Notes under the pieces: model-generated
The model's database searches: none
Told to the model about the DNA's origin: nothing
Seen by the model: only the letters and a program-made list of their open reading frames with translations
NCBI RefSeq assembly: GCF_007747795.1
Contig: NZ_CP036275.1
Location: 3,024,853 to 3,088,852, forward strand
Source of the DNA: Maioricimonas rarisocia
Lineage (GTDB): Bacteria; Planctomycetota; Planctomycetia; Planctomycetales; Planctomycetaceae
Reading direction: 5' to 3'
DNA length: 64,000 nucleotides
Position numbers and translations under genes: made by a program
In this document: piece by piece, positions 20,494 to 27,987 of the stretch
Layout: each line of letters begins with the position of its first letter
Position numbering within the stretch: the first letter of the stretch is position 1

Positions 20494-20934
20494 TACCAGC
20501 ACGAAGCGTAAGCGAGTGATCGGGCAGACAGGAATGTCTGCCCCACCTACGCGCGGCGGCGTTTCAGGGACGCGTTCGGCGTTTCCTTGCGGCTGAGATT
20601 GGCTGCCCCTGCGGTGCATGCGGACAAGCAGAGCTTCAGCGACCCACCACATTCAGTCAGGTGGGGCAGGCATTCCTGCCTGCCCGTCAAGCGGCTCACG
20701 ACGTTGTACTCGCTCGCATCAGCCCGCGGTTCCGGCTCCGCCTGACGGAGACCTGGCCAGTTCCAAAGTGTTGCCTCCTGTCGCTGCGCGACCCCGGTTG
20801 GCGAGCAACCGGGGTTACCCTTCAAACCCGCTTGCGATGATGAAAAGGAATTCCTGCCTGCCCTGATGCTCAGCGGCACGGCAACGAGTGCCGATGCTGA
20901 GTGCCAGAACACTCGCTTGCACTTCGTGCTGGTA
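20494..20934. mobile_element. MITE-like element with 25-bp terminal inverted repeats
   Basis: The ends 20494-20518 (TACCAGCACGAAG...AAGCGAGTG) and 20910-20934 (CACTCGCTT...CTTCGTGCTGGTA) are inverted copies differing at two positions. Inside are hairpin type 3 (20522-20543), type 1 (20664-20685) and type 2 (20792-20814), followed by a truncated fragment that reads from type 3 context into type 1 context at about 20848. There is no coding capacity and no obvious target-site duplication. It fills most of the spacer between the HEAT gene and the YhaM-like gene. I infer a non-autonomous, presumably trans-mobilised element. Confidence 0.6.
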
Positions 20935-20970
20935 TTTCCAGCGAAGTCTCCTGCTCCCGCGGCGTCGTCG

Positions 20971-22014
20971 CTACTGCTCATCACCGCCGCCGAGCAGACC
21001 CCGAAAAATCGACCGCCGCAGGGCATTGTCCCGTCCGGTGAATTCCTCATCGTCGACGATGTCGGTTTCGAGCGCCGTCGCCACCATGTAGAACTTCGCA
21101 TCGATGTCGTCAGAGAAGTAGACCAGCAGCGCCTCCGGGGTATGTGGAGCAACCGGCGATCCCCACTCGGGCAGATTCTGGTGCGAGACGATGATGTGCT
21201 CGAGCCGCAGCAGCAGTTCCGGATCCAGACCCTCAATGTTGCGGGCGTGTTCGCGAACAAGATCCCGACCCAGCAGAATGTGGCCGATCAGCTTGCCGCT
21301 GGCGGTGTACCGGGCTCCCTGAGGCTGAGCATCCAGTTCCTGCAGCTTGCCGATGTCGTGCAGGACGGCTCCCGCGATGACGAGCGACTTGTTCAGCGGC
21401 GGCCGCATGTTGCGGTAGTAGTCGCCGTACTTGTCTGCCAGGTAGAGCGCGGTCTTCGTGACCGAGAGGACATGCTCGAGGTATCCGCCACGAAACGCGT
21501 GGTGGTTGCGGCTGGCTGCGGGAAACGTTTTGATCCCCTCTGCGTAGTGAGTGAGGATGTTCAGCACCAGCCGCTGCAGCGGTTCGACGGTGATGTGGTC
21601 CTGGACGATGCCGGTCAGCTCGGCATACATGGCGTCCATGTCGAACCGGCTCGCCTGAAAGTAGGTGTCCGGTTCGAAGCCGTCGTCGGCATCGCTCTCG
21701 ACCACTTCGCGAATGCGGTCGATGTCGATCTGCGGGCCGTACTGATTCTCGGTGTACCGGCAGCGGAGCTTGTAGAACGTCCCCGGCTGCCAGGCCTGCT
21801 CGCAGTCGGCGAACAGGCCGCCGTCGCTCCAGATCATGGCGGTGGCCGACCGCTGCGGATCGCGAAAGACAACGCGGAAGTACGGTTTGCCGTCCCGTGT
21901 TGTCGAGCGGTCCTTGCTGACCAGCAGGACGAAGCAGTCGCCCTGTGTGCCGGGCTGCATCTCCCCCAGCGGAACAATCCGTGGGGACGGTTCGTTGTCA
22001 GGAATCAGTTGCAT
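20971..22014 (-). CDS. YhaM-like 3'-5' exoribonuclease (OB-fold plus HD domain)
   Basis: A 347-residue protein in the YhaM/CBF1 arrangement. An N-terminal OB-fold (about residues 15-105, with DGKPYFRVVFRDPQ) is followed by an HD phosphohydrolase domain: HHAFRGGYLEHV (ligand His), AGAVLHDIGKLQEL (the HD pair near residues 219-220), GKLIGHILLG and LEHIIVSHQ, and a final acidic SDDIDAKF. Family members degrade RNA or DNA from the 3' end, and the OB domain grips nucleic acid. ATG 22014 is preferred; an upstream TTG at 22038 would add 8 residues. It is separated from the VOC gene by about 50 bp; the end faces the inverted-repeat element. Confidence 0.85.
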   Translation of the reverse strand: MQLIPDNEPSPRIVPLGEMQPGTQGDCFVLLVSKDRSTTRDGKPYFRVVFRDPQRSATAMIWSDGGLFADCEQAWQPGTFYKLRCRYTENQYGPQIDIDRIREVVESDADDGFEPDTYFQASRFDMDAMYAELTGIVQDHITVEPLQRLVLNILTHYAEGIKTFPAASRNHHAFRGGYLEHVLSVTKTALYLADKYGDYYRNMRPPLNKSLVIAGAVLHDIGKLQELDAQPQGARYTASGKLIGHILLGRDLVREHARNIEGLDPELLLRLEHIIVSHQNLPEWGSPVAPHTPEALLVYFSDDIDAKFYMVATALETDIVDDEEFTGRDNALRRSIFRGLLGGGDEQ

Positions 22015-22066
22015 GTTTGTCTGGCCCGCTACAAACAATGTGGCCCCGTGCGGGGGCCGGGAAACG

Positions 22067-22534
22067 TCACTCGGGAGGTGCGAACTTCTCAGCCGCTTCC
22101 TGAATCTCCTCCGGCGTCATGTCGCGAATGTGCTGGGCGATCGCCCATTCATGGCCGAACGGGTCGATGATCCGGCCGTACCGGTCACCCCAGAACATGT
22201 CGGTCAGCGGCATCTCGATGCGCGAGCCGGCTTTGACGGCCCGCTCGAAGGCTCCTTCGGCATCGTCCGTCCACATGTGCAGGGCGACCGAGGTCCCGTT
22301 GAGGGACTTCGGCGAAACCCATCGCTCCATAGGAGGAGTCTCGTCGCACAGAAACAGCGGCGAATCACCGATCTTCAGCTCGGCATGCATGATGCCTTCG
22401 CCGTTCGGCCAGGGCATCCGCGAGATTTCTTCGGCGTTGAAAGCCGACTTGTAGAACTCGATCGCCTCGGTTGCACCTCGAATGACGAGGTGAGGGGCGA
22501 GGGAATGATGACCCGGAGGGATGGGCTGAACCAT
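22067..22534 (-). CDS. VOC-family (glyoxalase/PhnB-like) protein
   Basis: A 155-residue VOC-superfamily protein: IRGATEAIEFYKSAFNAEEI at the first repeat, then WPNGEGIMHAELKIGDSPLFL, and a second repeat ending in WGDRYGRIIDPFGHEWAIAQH. It resembles PhnB/YxeM-type glyoxalase-fold proteins, which bind a divalent metal; the substrate cannot be read from sequence. The start at 22534 lies 10 nt after a GGAGG site. The upstream gene (sugar isomerase-like) ends 23 bp away on the same strand, so the two may be co-transcribed. Confidence 0.85.
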   Translation of the reverse strand: MVQPIPPGHHSLAPHLVIRGATEAIEFYKSAFNAEEISRMPWPNGEGIMHAELKIGDSPLFLCDETPPMERWVSPKSLNGTSVALHMWTDDAEGAFERAVKAGSRIEMPLTDMFWGDRYGRIIDPFGHEWAIAQHIRDMTPEEIQEAAEKFAPPE

Positions 22535-22557
22535 GTCGTCATGACCTCCGCTGGGTT

Positions 22558-23535
22558 TCAGGCTGTGAGTTTCCGCAGCTGTTCCAGATAACGGGGAATC
22601 GCTTCGCGCGGATCTTCCTTTTCCTCGTACTCGAGGACCAGGTAGCCGCGGTAGCCCGCATCCTGCAGGATACCCACAATGCGGGGCAGGTCGGCTTCCT
22701 GTTTTTCGCCGCCTGCGGTAATGGCCACCTTCACCTGGGCGTTGACTGCGTAGGGCGCGATCTTCTCGAGGTCGCCGTAAGGATCGTCGGTTCGGAAGTT
22801 CCCGCTGTCGAAGTTGATGCCGAACCAGGGGGAATTGTTGACCCGCTCGACGATCCGCAGCAGCTGCTCGGGCGTGGCGGTGATGCCGCCATGGTTCTCC
22901 AGGGCCAGCACGACACCCTTCGTGGCAGCGTAATCCAGCGACTGATTGATGCCTTCCACGCAACGGTCCAGCGCGACCTCTTCGGTCTCGCCCTTTGGGA
23001 CCTTGCCGGCGAAAATGCGGATGACCGGGGCCCCCATGAGGGCGGCGTAGTCGATCCACTTCCGGGTCATTTCGAGCTGAAACTCGCGGTCGGGCCCTTC
23101 CGGCAGGCAGAAGTCGTTGCCGATCGCGGTCCCCGAAATGTCCAGCCCCAGACGAAACGTCTGGTTCTTGATCGACATCAGGTACTCGTTGGTCACGTCG
23201 GCCGGGAAGTAGTAGCTGGTCAGCTCGGTCGCATCGAGGTCCTGCTCGGCGCAGTAGTCGACGAAATCCTCGAGCGTCATCGTGGGGTTGCCCGACCGGG
23301 GCTTCGGCCAGTTCCGCGGCAGGTAGCGGTTGAACGAGTACGCTGCCAGCGAGAGTTTCATGAACGGGCGGCCGGTGCGGGTCGGCGGTTCGGCGGCGGC
23401 CAGGGGGGCTCCGCTGCTTCCCTGAAGAAGTGTCGAGCCGAGTGCGGCGGCAGACGAGGCCAGCCAGAGCCGGCGGGAAAGGCGGGAATTGCCGGAAGAA
23501 ACTTCGCTGTTGGCCGAATCAGTTCGGGATGCCAT
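22558..23535 (-). CDS. Secreted sugar phosphate isomerase/epimerase-like TIM-barrel protein
   Basis: A 325-residue protein with a twin-arginine-like leader (SRRLWLASSAAALG), then an AP-endonuclease-2/xylose isomerase-like TIM barrel: KLSLAAYSFNRYL, LDATELTSYYFP, VIRIFAGKVPKGE, VVLALENHGGI, FGINFDSGNFR and YLVLEYEE. The E/D/H residues in ALENHGG and NFDSGN are the usual metal ligands. It probably isomerises or epimerises a sugar derivative outside the cytoplasm. The start at 23535 (MASRT) sits 9 nt after GGAG; the first codon at 23559 is less likely. A VOC gene follows at a short distance. Confidence 0.8.
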   Translation of the reverse strand: MASRTDSANSEVSSGNSRLSRRLWLASSAAALGSTLLQGSSGAPLAAAEPPTRTGRPFMKLSLAAYSFNRYLPRNWPKPRSGNPTMTLEDFVDYCAEQDLDATELTSYYFPADVTNEYLMSIKNQTFRLGLDISGTAIGNDFCLPEGPDREFQLEMTRKWIDYAALMGAPVIRIFAGKVPKGETEEVALDRCVEGINQSLDYAATKGVVLALENHGGITATPEQLLRIVERVNNSPWFGINFDSGNFRTDDPYGDLEKIAPYAVNAQVKVAITAGGEKQEADLPRIVGILQDAGYRGYLVLEYEEKEDPREAIPRYLEQLRKLTA

Positions 23536-23714
23536 TCCGATGAACTCCAGTAGCTGCACAGATCTGAAGGGTCTGCGGTAGAATTGGACGGCAGGTCCGG
23601 GGCCGGGGCGACAGATTTCCGGCCGTTCGCGTGACGTGAACCGGTCGGGTGGACATCTGCCAGCTCCTAAGTTACACCTGCCGGCAGGGTTACCGCAACT
23701 TTGCGGCGAAGCAA

Positions 23715-23744
23715 TTGTTGATTCCCGCAGAGCGATGCTATAAT
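23715..23744 (+). promoter_or_regulatory. Extended -10 promoter for the Fe-S carrier gene
   Basis: A perfect TATAAT at 23739-23744 preceded by TGC (extended -10, TGn). TTGTTG at 23715-23720 is a weak -35 box at 18-bp spacing. It lies about 60 bp before the ATG at 23805, whose ribosome site AGAGGAG is at 23787-23793. Confidence 0.6.
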
Positions 23745-23804
23745 TCGGGTCGGAAACGTTTCGGCATCGACTCGTCCTTTCCAGACAGAGGAGACCGTGG
23801 GTCT

Positions 23805-24134
23805 ATGGTTACAGTGACGGAAAAAGCCGCCGGCGAAATCAAGCGCGTCATCGGCGAGCAGAACATGCCGGAAGGTACTGTCCTGCGAATCGGGGTGGCA
23901 GGTGGCGGCTGCAGCGGATTTCAGTACAAGCTCGGCTTCGACGCCGCGGCAGATCGTGAGAAGGATCACATCTCCGAGCAGCATGGACTGCAGGTGGCGA
24001 TCGACAAGAAGAGCGACCTGTACCTCGATGGGACCACCGTCGATTTCTACGATGGTCTCGAAAAGCGCGGCTTCACGTTCGAAAACCCGAATGTGACCCG
24101 CAGCTGCGGATGCGGCAGCAGCTTCTCCGTCTGA
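23805..24134 (+). CDS. HesB/IscA/ErpA-family A-type iron-sulfur carrier protein
   Basis: A 109-residue A-type carrier. The three conserved cysteines are present: C36 in GGGCSGFQY and C101 and C103 in the C-terminal CGCGSSF. These bind and transfer Fe-S clusters to apo-proteins in the cytoplasm. Members of this fold (IscA, SufA, ErpA) cannot be told apart by sequence alone. No iscS/iscU or suf gene is nearby, so this is an isolated copy. It has its own promoter (extended -10) and a rho-independent terminator immediately downstream, and is therefore a single-gene transcription unit. Confidence 0.93.
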   Translation: MVTVTEKAAGEIKRVIGEQNMPEGTVLRIGVAGGGCSGFQYKLGFDAAADREKDHISEQHGLQVAIDKKSDLYLDGTTVDFYDGLEKRGFTFENPNVTRSCGCGSSFSV

Positions 24135-24154
24135 TTGATTCAGTCGGCAGCAAA

Positions 24155-24201
24155 CAAAAAAGAACCGTCCGGGAACCAGCAGGCTCCCGGACGGCTTTTT
24201 T
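24155..24201 (+). terminator. Rho-independent, probably bidirectional terminator
   Basis: A 10-bp perfect stem, CCGTCCGGGA (24165-24174) and TCCCGGACGG (24185-24194), with a 10-nt loop. It is preceded by an A-rich stretch and followed by C plus six T. It separates the Fe-S carrier gene (+) from the convergent oxidoreductase gene (-), and its A/T flanks suit both directions. Confidence 0.93.
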
Positions 24202-24237
24202 ACGCGCTGTGCTCGATCCTTGAGGACCGGCCGACGG

Positions 24238-25521
24238 TCAGAGTTCCCAGCCGAGACGCGACGGCTGCCAGACGACGTTCGCGGCTTCGGGAGCATTCGT
24301 CGCCTTCAGTTCGGCTCCATCCCACTCGAGCTTGCGGCCGATGCGGTAGGCCACCGTTCCCAGCAGCACGCTTTCGGTCAGGGCCCCGGAGTAGTCGAAG
24401 TTGCAGGTCGTCGGCTCGCCGGTCTTGCAGGCCTGAATCCATTCGGCATGATGTCCGATCGAGTTCGGGATCGTCTGCTCAGGCGGCGTGAAGTCGGCAA
24501 ACTTGTCTTCCGGGAACAGCTTGTACGTTCCGTAGTTGGCGTACATCGAACCCTCGTCGCCGACGAAGTAGACGCCGGCGCCACCGAGGTCGTGGCCGTC
24601 GTGAACGTGCTCGATCATGTCGCCATCGGTCCAGGTCAGGGTGACCGGCGGCTGCTCGCCCCGTTCCGGATATGTCCAGGTGACCTTTAGACCGGTCGGT
24701 GCGGTCTCCGGATGCGTTGGGGGACCTTCCGCTTCACACGTGAGCGGGTGCCGCAGATCCAGAGCCCAGAACACCAGGTCAATGTAGTGGCAGCCCATGT
24801 CGGCCAGCGTACCGCCGCCGAAGTCCCACCACCGCCGCCAGTCGGCGGGAATGTACGCAGGGTGGTACGGGCGATAAGCGGACGGGCCGAGCCACAGGTC
24901 CCAGTTGACCCCTTCCGGGATGGGCGGTTTGTCGGTCGGCCAGGTGTTCCCTCCCCAGCCCTTACCGACCCAGACTTTGACCTCACGGACCGGTCCGATC
25001 GCTCCGGAACGGATGACTTCGACCACCCGACGGTAGTTGTTGGTGGCGTGAATCTGCGTCCCCATCTGGGTGACGACATGATGTTCCCTGGCGGTCTGGG
25101 CCACCAGGCGTGCTTCCCGCACCGTCCGGGTCAGTGGCTTTTCGCAATAGCAATGCAGCCCCTGCCGCATGGCCGTCACCGAGCAGTACGCATGGGTGTG
25201 ATCGGGCGTCGAGACGACGACAGCGTCGAGCGTCTCGTTGTCGAGCATCTTGCGGAAGTCTTCGTAGCGTGAGGCCTTGGGAAACGCCTCGAACGCCTGG
25301 GCCGCCCGGCGGGCATCGACGTCACAGATCGCGACGATGTTCTCACCCGAAACGCCGGCGAGATTGCTCGCCCCACGTCCGCCTGGGCCGATGACCCCGA
25401 TGTTCAGCTTTTCGTTGGGGCTGGTGCTCTCGGCCGAGGCCGCCTGGCCGGCGACATACAGGCCGGCACCAATGGCGGCGGACTGAGAGAAGAACTGGCG
25501 GCGGGGGATCTGTTGGGGCAT
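24238..25521 (-). CDS. Gfo/Idh/MocA-family oxidoreductase (Tat-type leader)
   Basis: A 427-residue protein. The leader has RRQFFSQSAA (twin-Arg) followed by a hydrophobic region. Then a Rossmann NAD(P)-binding domain starts at KLNIGVIGPGGRG, VVVSTPDHTHAYCSVTAM follows, and the family EKPLT motif is present in YCEKPLTRTV. The C-terminal half shows the catalytic lysine/histidine region in FGGGTLADMGCHYIDLVFW. Secreted members of this family are very numerous in Planctomycetes and thought to oxidise sugars or inositols, with unknown substrates. The start at 25521 follows AGGAG by 10 nt; upstream codons back to 25551 are an alternative. Confidence 0.88.
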   Translation of the reverse strand: MPQQIPRRQFFSQSAAIGAGLYVAGQAASAESTSPNEKLNIGVIGPGGRGASNLAGVSGENIVAICDVDARRAAQAFEAFPKASRYEDFRKMLDNETLDAVVVSTPDHTHAYCSVTAMRQGLHCYCEKPLTRTVREARLVAQTAREHHVVTQMGTQIHATNNYRRVVEVIRSGAIGPVREVKVWVGKGWGGNTWPTDKPPIPEGVNWDLWLGPSAYRPYHPAYIPADWRRWWDFGGGTLADMGCHYIDLVFWALDLRHPLTCEAEGPPTHPETAPTGLKVTWTYPERGEQPPVTLTWTDGDMIEHVHDGHDLGGAGVYFVGDEGSMYANYGTYKLFPEDKFADFTPPEQTIPNSIGHHAEWIQACKTGEPTTCNFDYSGALTESVLLGTVAYRIGRKLEWDGAELKATNAPEAANVVWQPSRLGWEL

Positions 25522-25650
25522 GGCGGGGCATCTCCTGGAGGGTCGAATCAACGTCCGTGAATATGACGGACACCTCGGCAGGAATCAATATCGGCGCAAT
25601 TGCTGCGATCGGGCCAGAGCAGTTTGCGCCGATTGCCGAACCACTGTTCC

Positions 25651-26556
25651 CTACTTCCCCGGACGCAACCTGCGACACAGCCGGTACGCCTGATACTTGT
25701 ACCAGTCCCGCCCGGGATGATCCCCGACGGGGGCCGGTGTGATGCCCAGACGACGCAGGCCCGCGTTGACCCGGTGGACTCCGGCCCGTCGATCCAGATC
25801 CGGAGTGCGGAACGTGATGCTGAATGAGACCGAAACTTCGGGGCCGTTCTGCACCCAGTGAGGGTTCGTCACCGGAAAGTGCAGTCCCTGCCCCGGCTGC
25901 AGATCGAACGTCCACGCATGCTCTGCAATCTCTTCGCGGTACTCGAGGTTGCGGCCGCGATTGGTATAGAACGCTTCCAGTTCCGCTTCCGACAGAATCG
26001 AGCGATCGGCACCGTCCCATTGACGGACCGTCTTCGAGCCGCGGACCTGCAGCAGGAAGTTGTGCTCCGGATCGATGTGGTACGGCGTGACCGAACCGGG
26101 CGAGGTGAGAAACACGAACGCCTGGGCGTGCGTCATTCCCGGCGCGATCTGCTCCGAGTGGGGGCGGATTTCTTTCAGGCATGCCTCGAGCAGATCGCGG
26201 TAGGCCGGATCCTGTTCGACGTACTTCAGCACCATCCAGGATTCGCATTCCTCGATGCGGCGGATCGTTTCGTCGACGGACAGACCGTTGCGCGGCGTCA
26301 GCCTGGCGTCGATGCTCGTCGGGAGTTTGCCGGCGTTATACTCGATGCACGAAACCGGCAGAGCCCGCGCCAGCTCCAGAATGCGCTCGACCTCGAACAG
26401 CGGATGATTGCAGAGCCGATGCTCGATCAGGAACGGCCGGCGACTGAAGCAGTCCTGGAAATCGTTGGCGTTGAATGCGAGCAGGTGCCGTTGCCCGACG
26501 GACTGCTGTACGGGCGCGGTGGTGGTCGGGGGAGGAGACAGGAGCTGGCTGGTCAT
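25651..26556 (-). CDS. JmjC/cupin-like 2-oxoglutarate/Fe(II) oxygenase
   Basis: A 301-residue protein with a JmjC-like double-stranded beta-helix core. Iron ligands are readable as H160-x-D162 in YHIDPEHN and H233 in VTNPHWV, and an FRTPDL segment follows. Proteins of this type hydroxylate proteins, peptides or small metabolites using 2-oxoglutarate and oxygen. Start 26556 follows AGGAG by 9 nt; ORF extension to 26670 is rejected. It is transcribed right after a CelD-like acyltransferase gene (22-bp gap), suggesting an oxygenase plus acyltransferase pair acting on a common product. Confidence 0.8.
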   Translation of the reverse strand: MTSQLLSPPPTTTAPVQQSVGQRHLLAFNANDFQDCFSRRPFLIEHRLCNHPLFEVERILELARALPVSCIEYNAGKLPTSIDARLTPRNGLSVDETIRRIEECESWMVLKYVEQDPAYRDLLEACLKEIRPHSEQIAPGMTHAQAFVFLTSPGSVTPYHIDPEHNFLLQVRGSKTVRQWDGADRSILSEAELEAFYTNRGRNLEYREEIAEHAWTFDLQPGQGLHFPVTNPHWVQNGPEVSVSFSITFRTPDLDRRAGVHRVNAGLRRLGITPAPVGDHPGRDWYKYQAYRLCRRLRPGK

Positions 26557-26578
26557 CGGTGGAATCTCCTGGAACGCG

Positions 26579-27847
26579 TCACGTCTGTTGGATGGCGGCA
26601 GGTTGCCGGGAAGCGGATCGAAAGCGCCGACGCACGACTCGGGCGAGCGGGGCCAGTCCGACGAGGGCATCGCCGGTCAGCCGGCCGGTCGACACCAGTA
26701 GATGCCGGATTGTCCTTCGCTGCCGCCACAGGCGGTTGATCATGAAGTGCTGCGGGACCGCGCAGGAATCCATCCACGTGATGGACGGCATCCCGTGCAG
26801 GACCCGAATGTTCTCGATCTCGAGATGAACGCCGGGCGAAAACTTTCTGTACGATTCGTCGTATGCGATCTTGAACGCGAACGAACCTGTGCCGGAGCGG
26901 AAGTTCCACTTCATCGCGATCGGTTCGTTATTGAGGAACAGACCCAGTAGCATCAGTTGCCTCCGCTGGGCGGCGGCGTGCGTAATCTCGCGGAAGAACT
27001 GCCGATGTCGTTCGTCGAGGCCAATCGCCGTCCCGGCGTTCCCCTTCCAGCCGGCCGCCTCGAGATCGAGGAACTGTTCCATCCAGAAGTCGAAGAACCC
27101 GTTGCCGTCGTTAAATCGGACCGTGATATCCCCGAGATCGGCCAGCCGCCGTCGCTGACGACGCAGTTCCCGTCGGTTGTGACTGGTCAGTGCCTCGACG
27201 ACGTATTGCTGCCAGTCGTCTCCCGGTTCGAGAACCGCACGACTCTGCTCCGAAACACAGAACGTGTTCAGTGTCTGCTCTGCGGTTGCGTCCGTGAGCG
27301 CCTGGTGAAACGGACCGGCGCCATCGACGTCGGGCAGTTCGAGAACCGCCGGACCCCGACGCTCTTCTCTCAAAGCCTCAAACAGAGCCGCAAGGCACAG
27401 GGCGCCCTGTCCCCTTCGGATCAGCGGCGTCGAGAGAAAACTGTACGGGTGCTGCCAGAGTGTCCAGACGCGGACGGGGACGTTCTTCCAGGATGGCTGC
27501 TCTTCGAAGGGGAAGAATCCGCACAGGACCGGCGGCGTATCGCGACGGGTCGACGGGCGGTACACCAAGGCGAACCGCAGTTTCGATTCTCCTGCGAATG
27601 CATTCAGGGCCGGGCGCAGAAACCACGGCTCGAGGAATACGTTCGGTTCGGCCGCGTCGTCGGCAAGCGACTGCCAGTCGTCGACACGCTCGTCCAGTCC
27701 GTCTGCAGGCACGAACTCGACGAATGCCCCGTCGGCGAGTGGCGGCGTGACCTCGGCAGGCGGTCCGGTGGGAATACAGTCAACAAAGGGAGCGTCGTGC
27801 TGCTTTTTGGCAGCAGGAGGGAGGCCCGTCGCACTCATGGATGTCAT
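26579..27847 (-). CDS. CelD/BcsL-like GNAT-fold acyltransferase
   Basis: A 422-residue protein of the Acetyltransf_6 (CelD-like) kind. Visible blocks include EPNVFLEPWFLRPALNAF, then an NRRELRRQRRRLADLGD basic helix, and in the second half LMLLGLFLNNEPIAMKW with FAFKIAYDESYRKFSPG, which is the GNAT acyl-CoA binding half. Family members acylate cell-surface polysaccharides or link to exopolysaccharide synthesis. Start 27847 was chosen at MTSMSA; 27838 is an alternative. It is followed closely by the JmjC-like gene and preceded by the large TIGR02604-type gene, with a 140-bp gap. Confidence 0.75.
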   Translation of the reverse strand: MTSMSATGLPPAAKKQHDAPFVDCIPTGPPAEVTPPLADGAFVEFVPADGLDERVDDWQSLADDAAEPNVFLEPWFLRPALNAFAGESKLRFALVYRPSTRRDTPPVLCGFFPFEEQPSWKNVPVRVWTLWQHPYSFLSTPLIRRGQGALCLAALFEALREERRGPAVLELPDVDGAGPFHQALTDATAEQTLNTFCVSEQSRAVLEPGDDWQQYVVEALTSHNRRELRRQRRRLADLGDITVRFNDGNGFFDFWMEQFLDLEAAGWKGNAGTAIGLDERHRQFFREITHAAAQRRQLMLLGLFLNNEPIAMKWNFRSGTGSFAFKIAYDESYRKFSPGVHLEIENIRVLHGMPSITWMDSCAVPQHFMINRLWRQRRTIRHLLVSTGRLTGDALVGLAPLARVVRRRFRSASRQPAAIQQT

Positions 27848-27987
27848 CCGGACGAGGTCCGTTGGTCTCGGAAGGTACTCACAGCAGAGTCGCTGCGGAA
27901 ACCTACCTTGTCCCAAACCCGACGCAAGCAGTTTCTTTCGATCCGCCTGTGGGTGCCGGGCCTTCCCGGAGCCTGTGGCCGGCCCGT

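Noticed and set aside
17990-20936. Possible CRISPR array, because of regular short repeats
   Set aside because: The repeats are not evenly spaced, have variable units and no spacers, and no cas gene is near.
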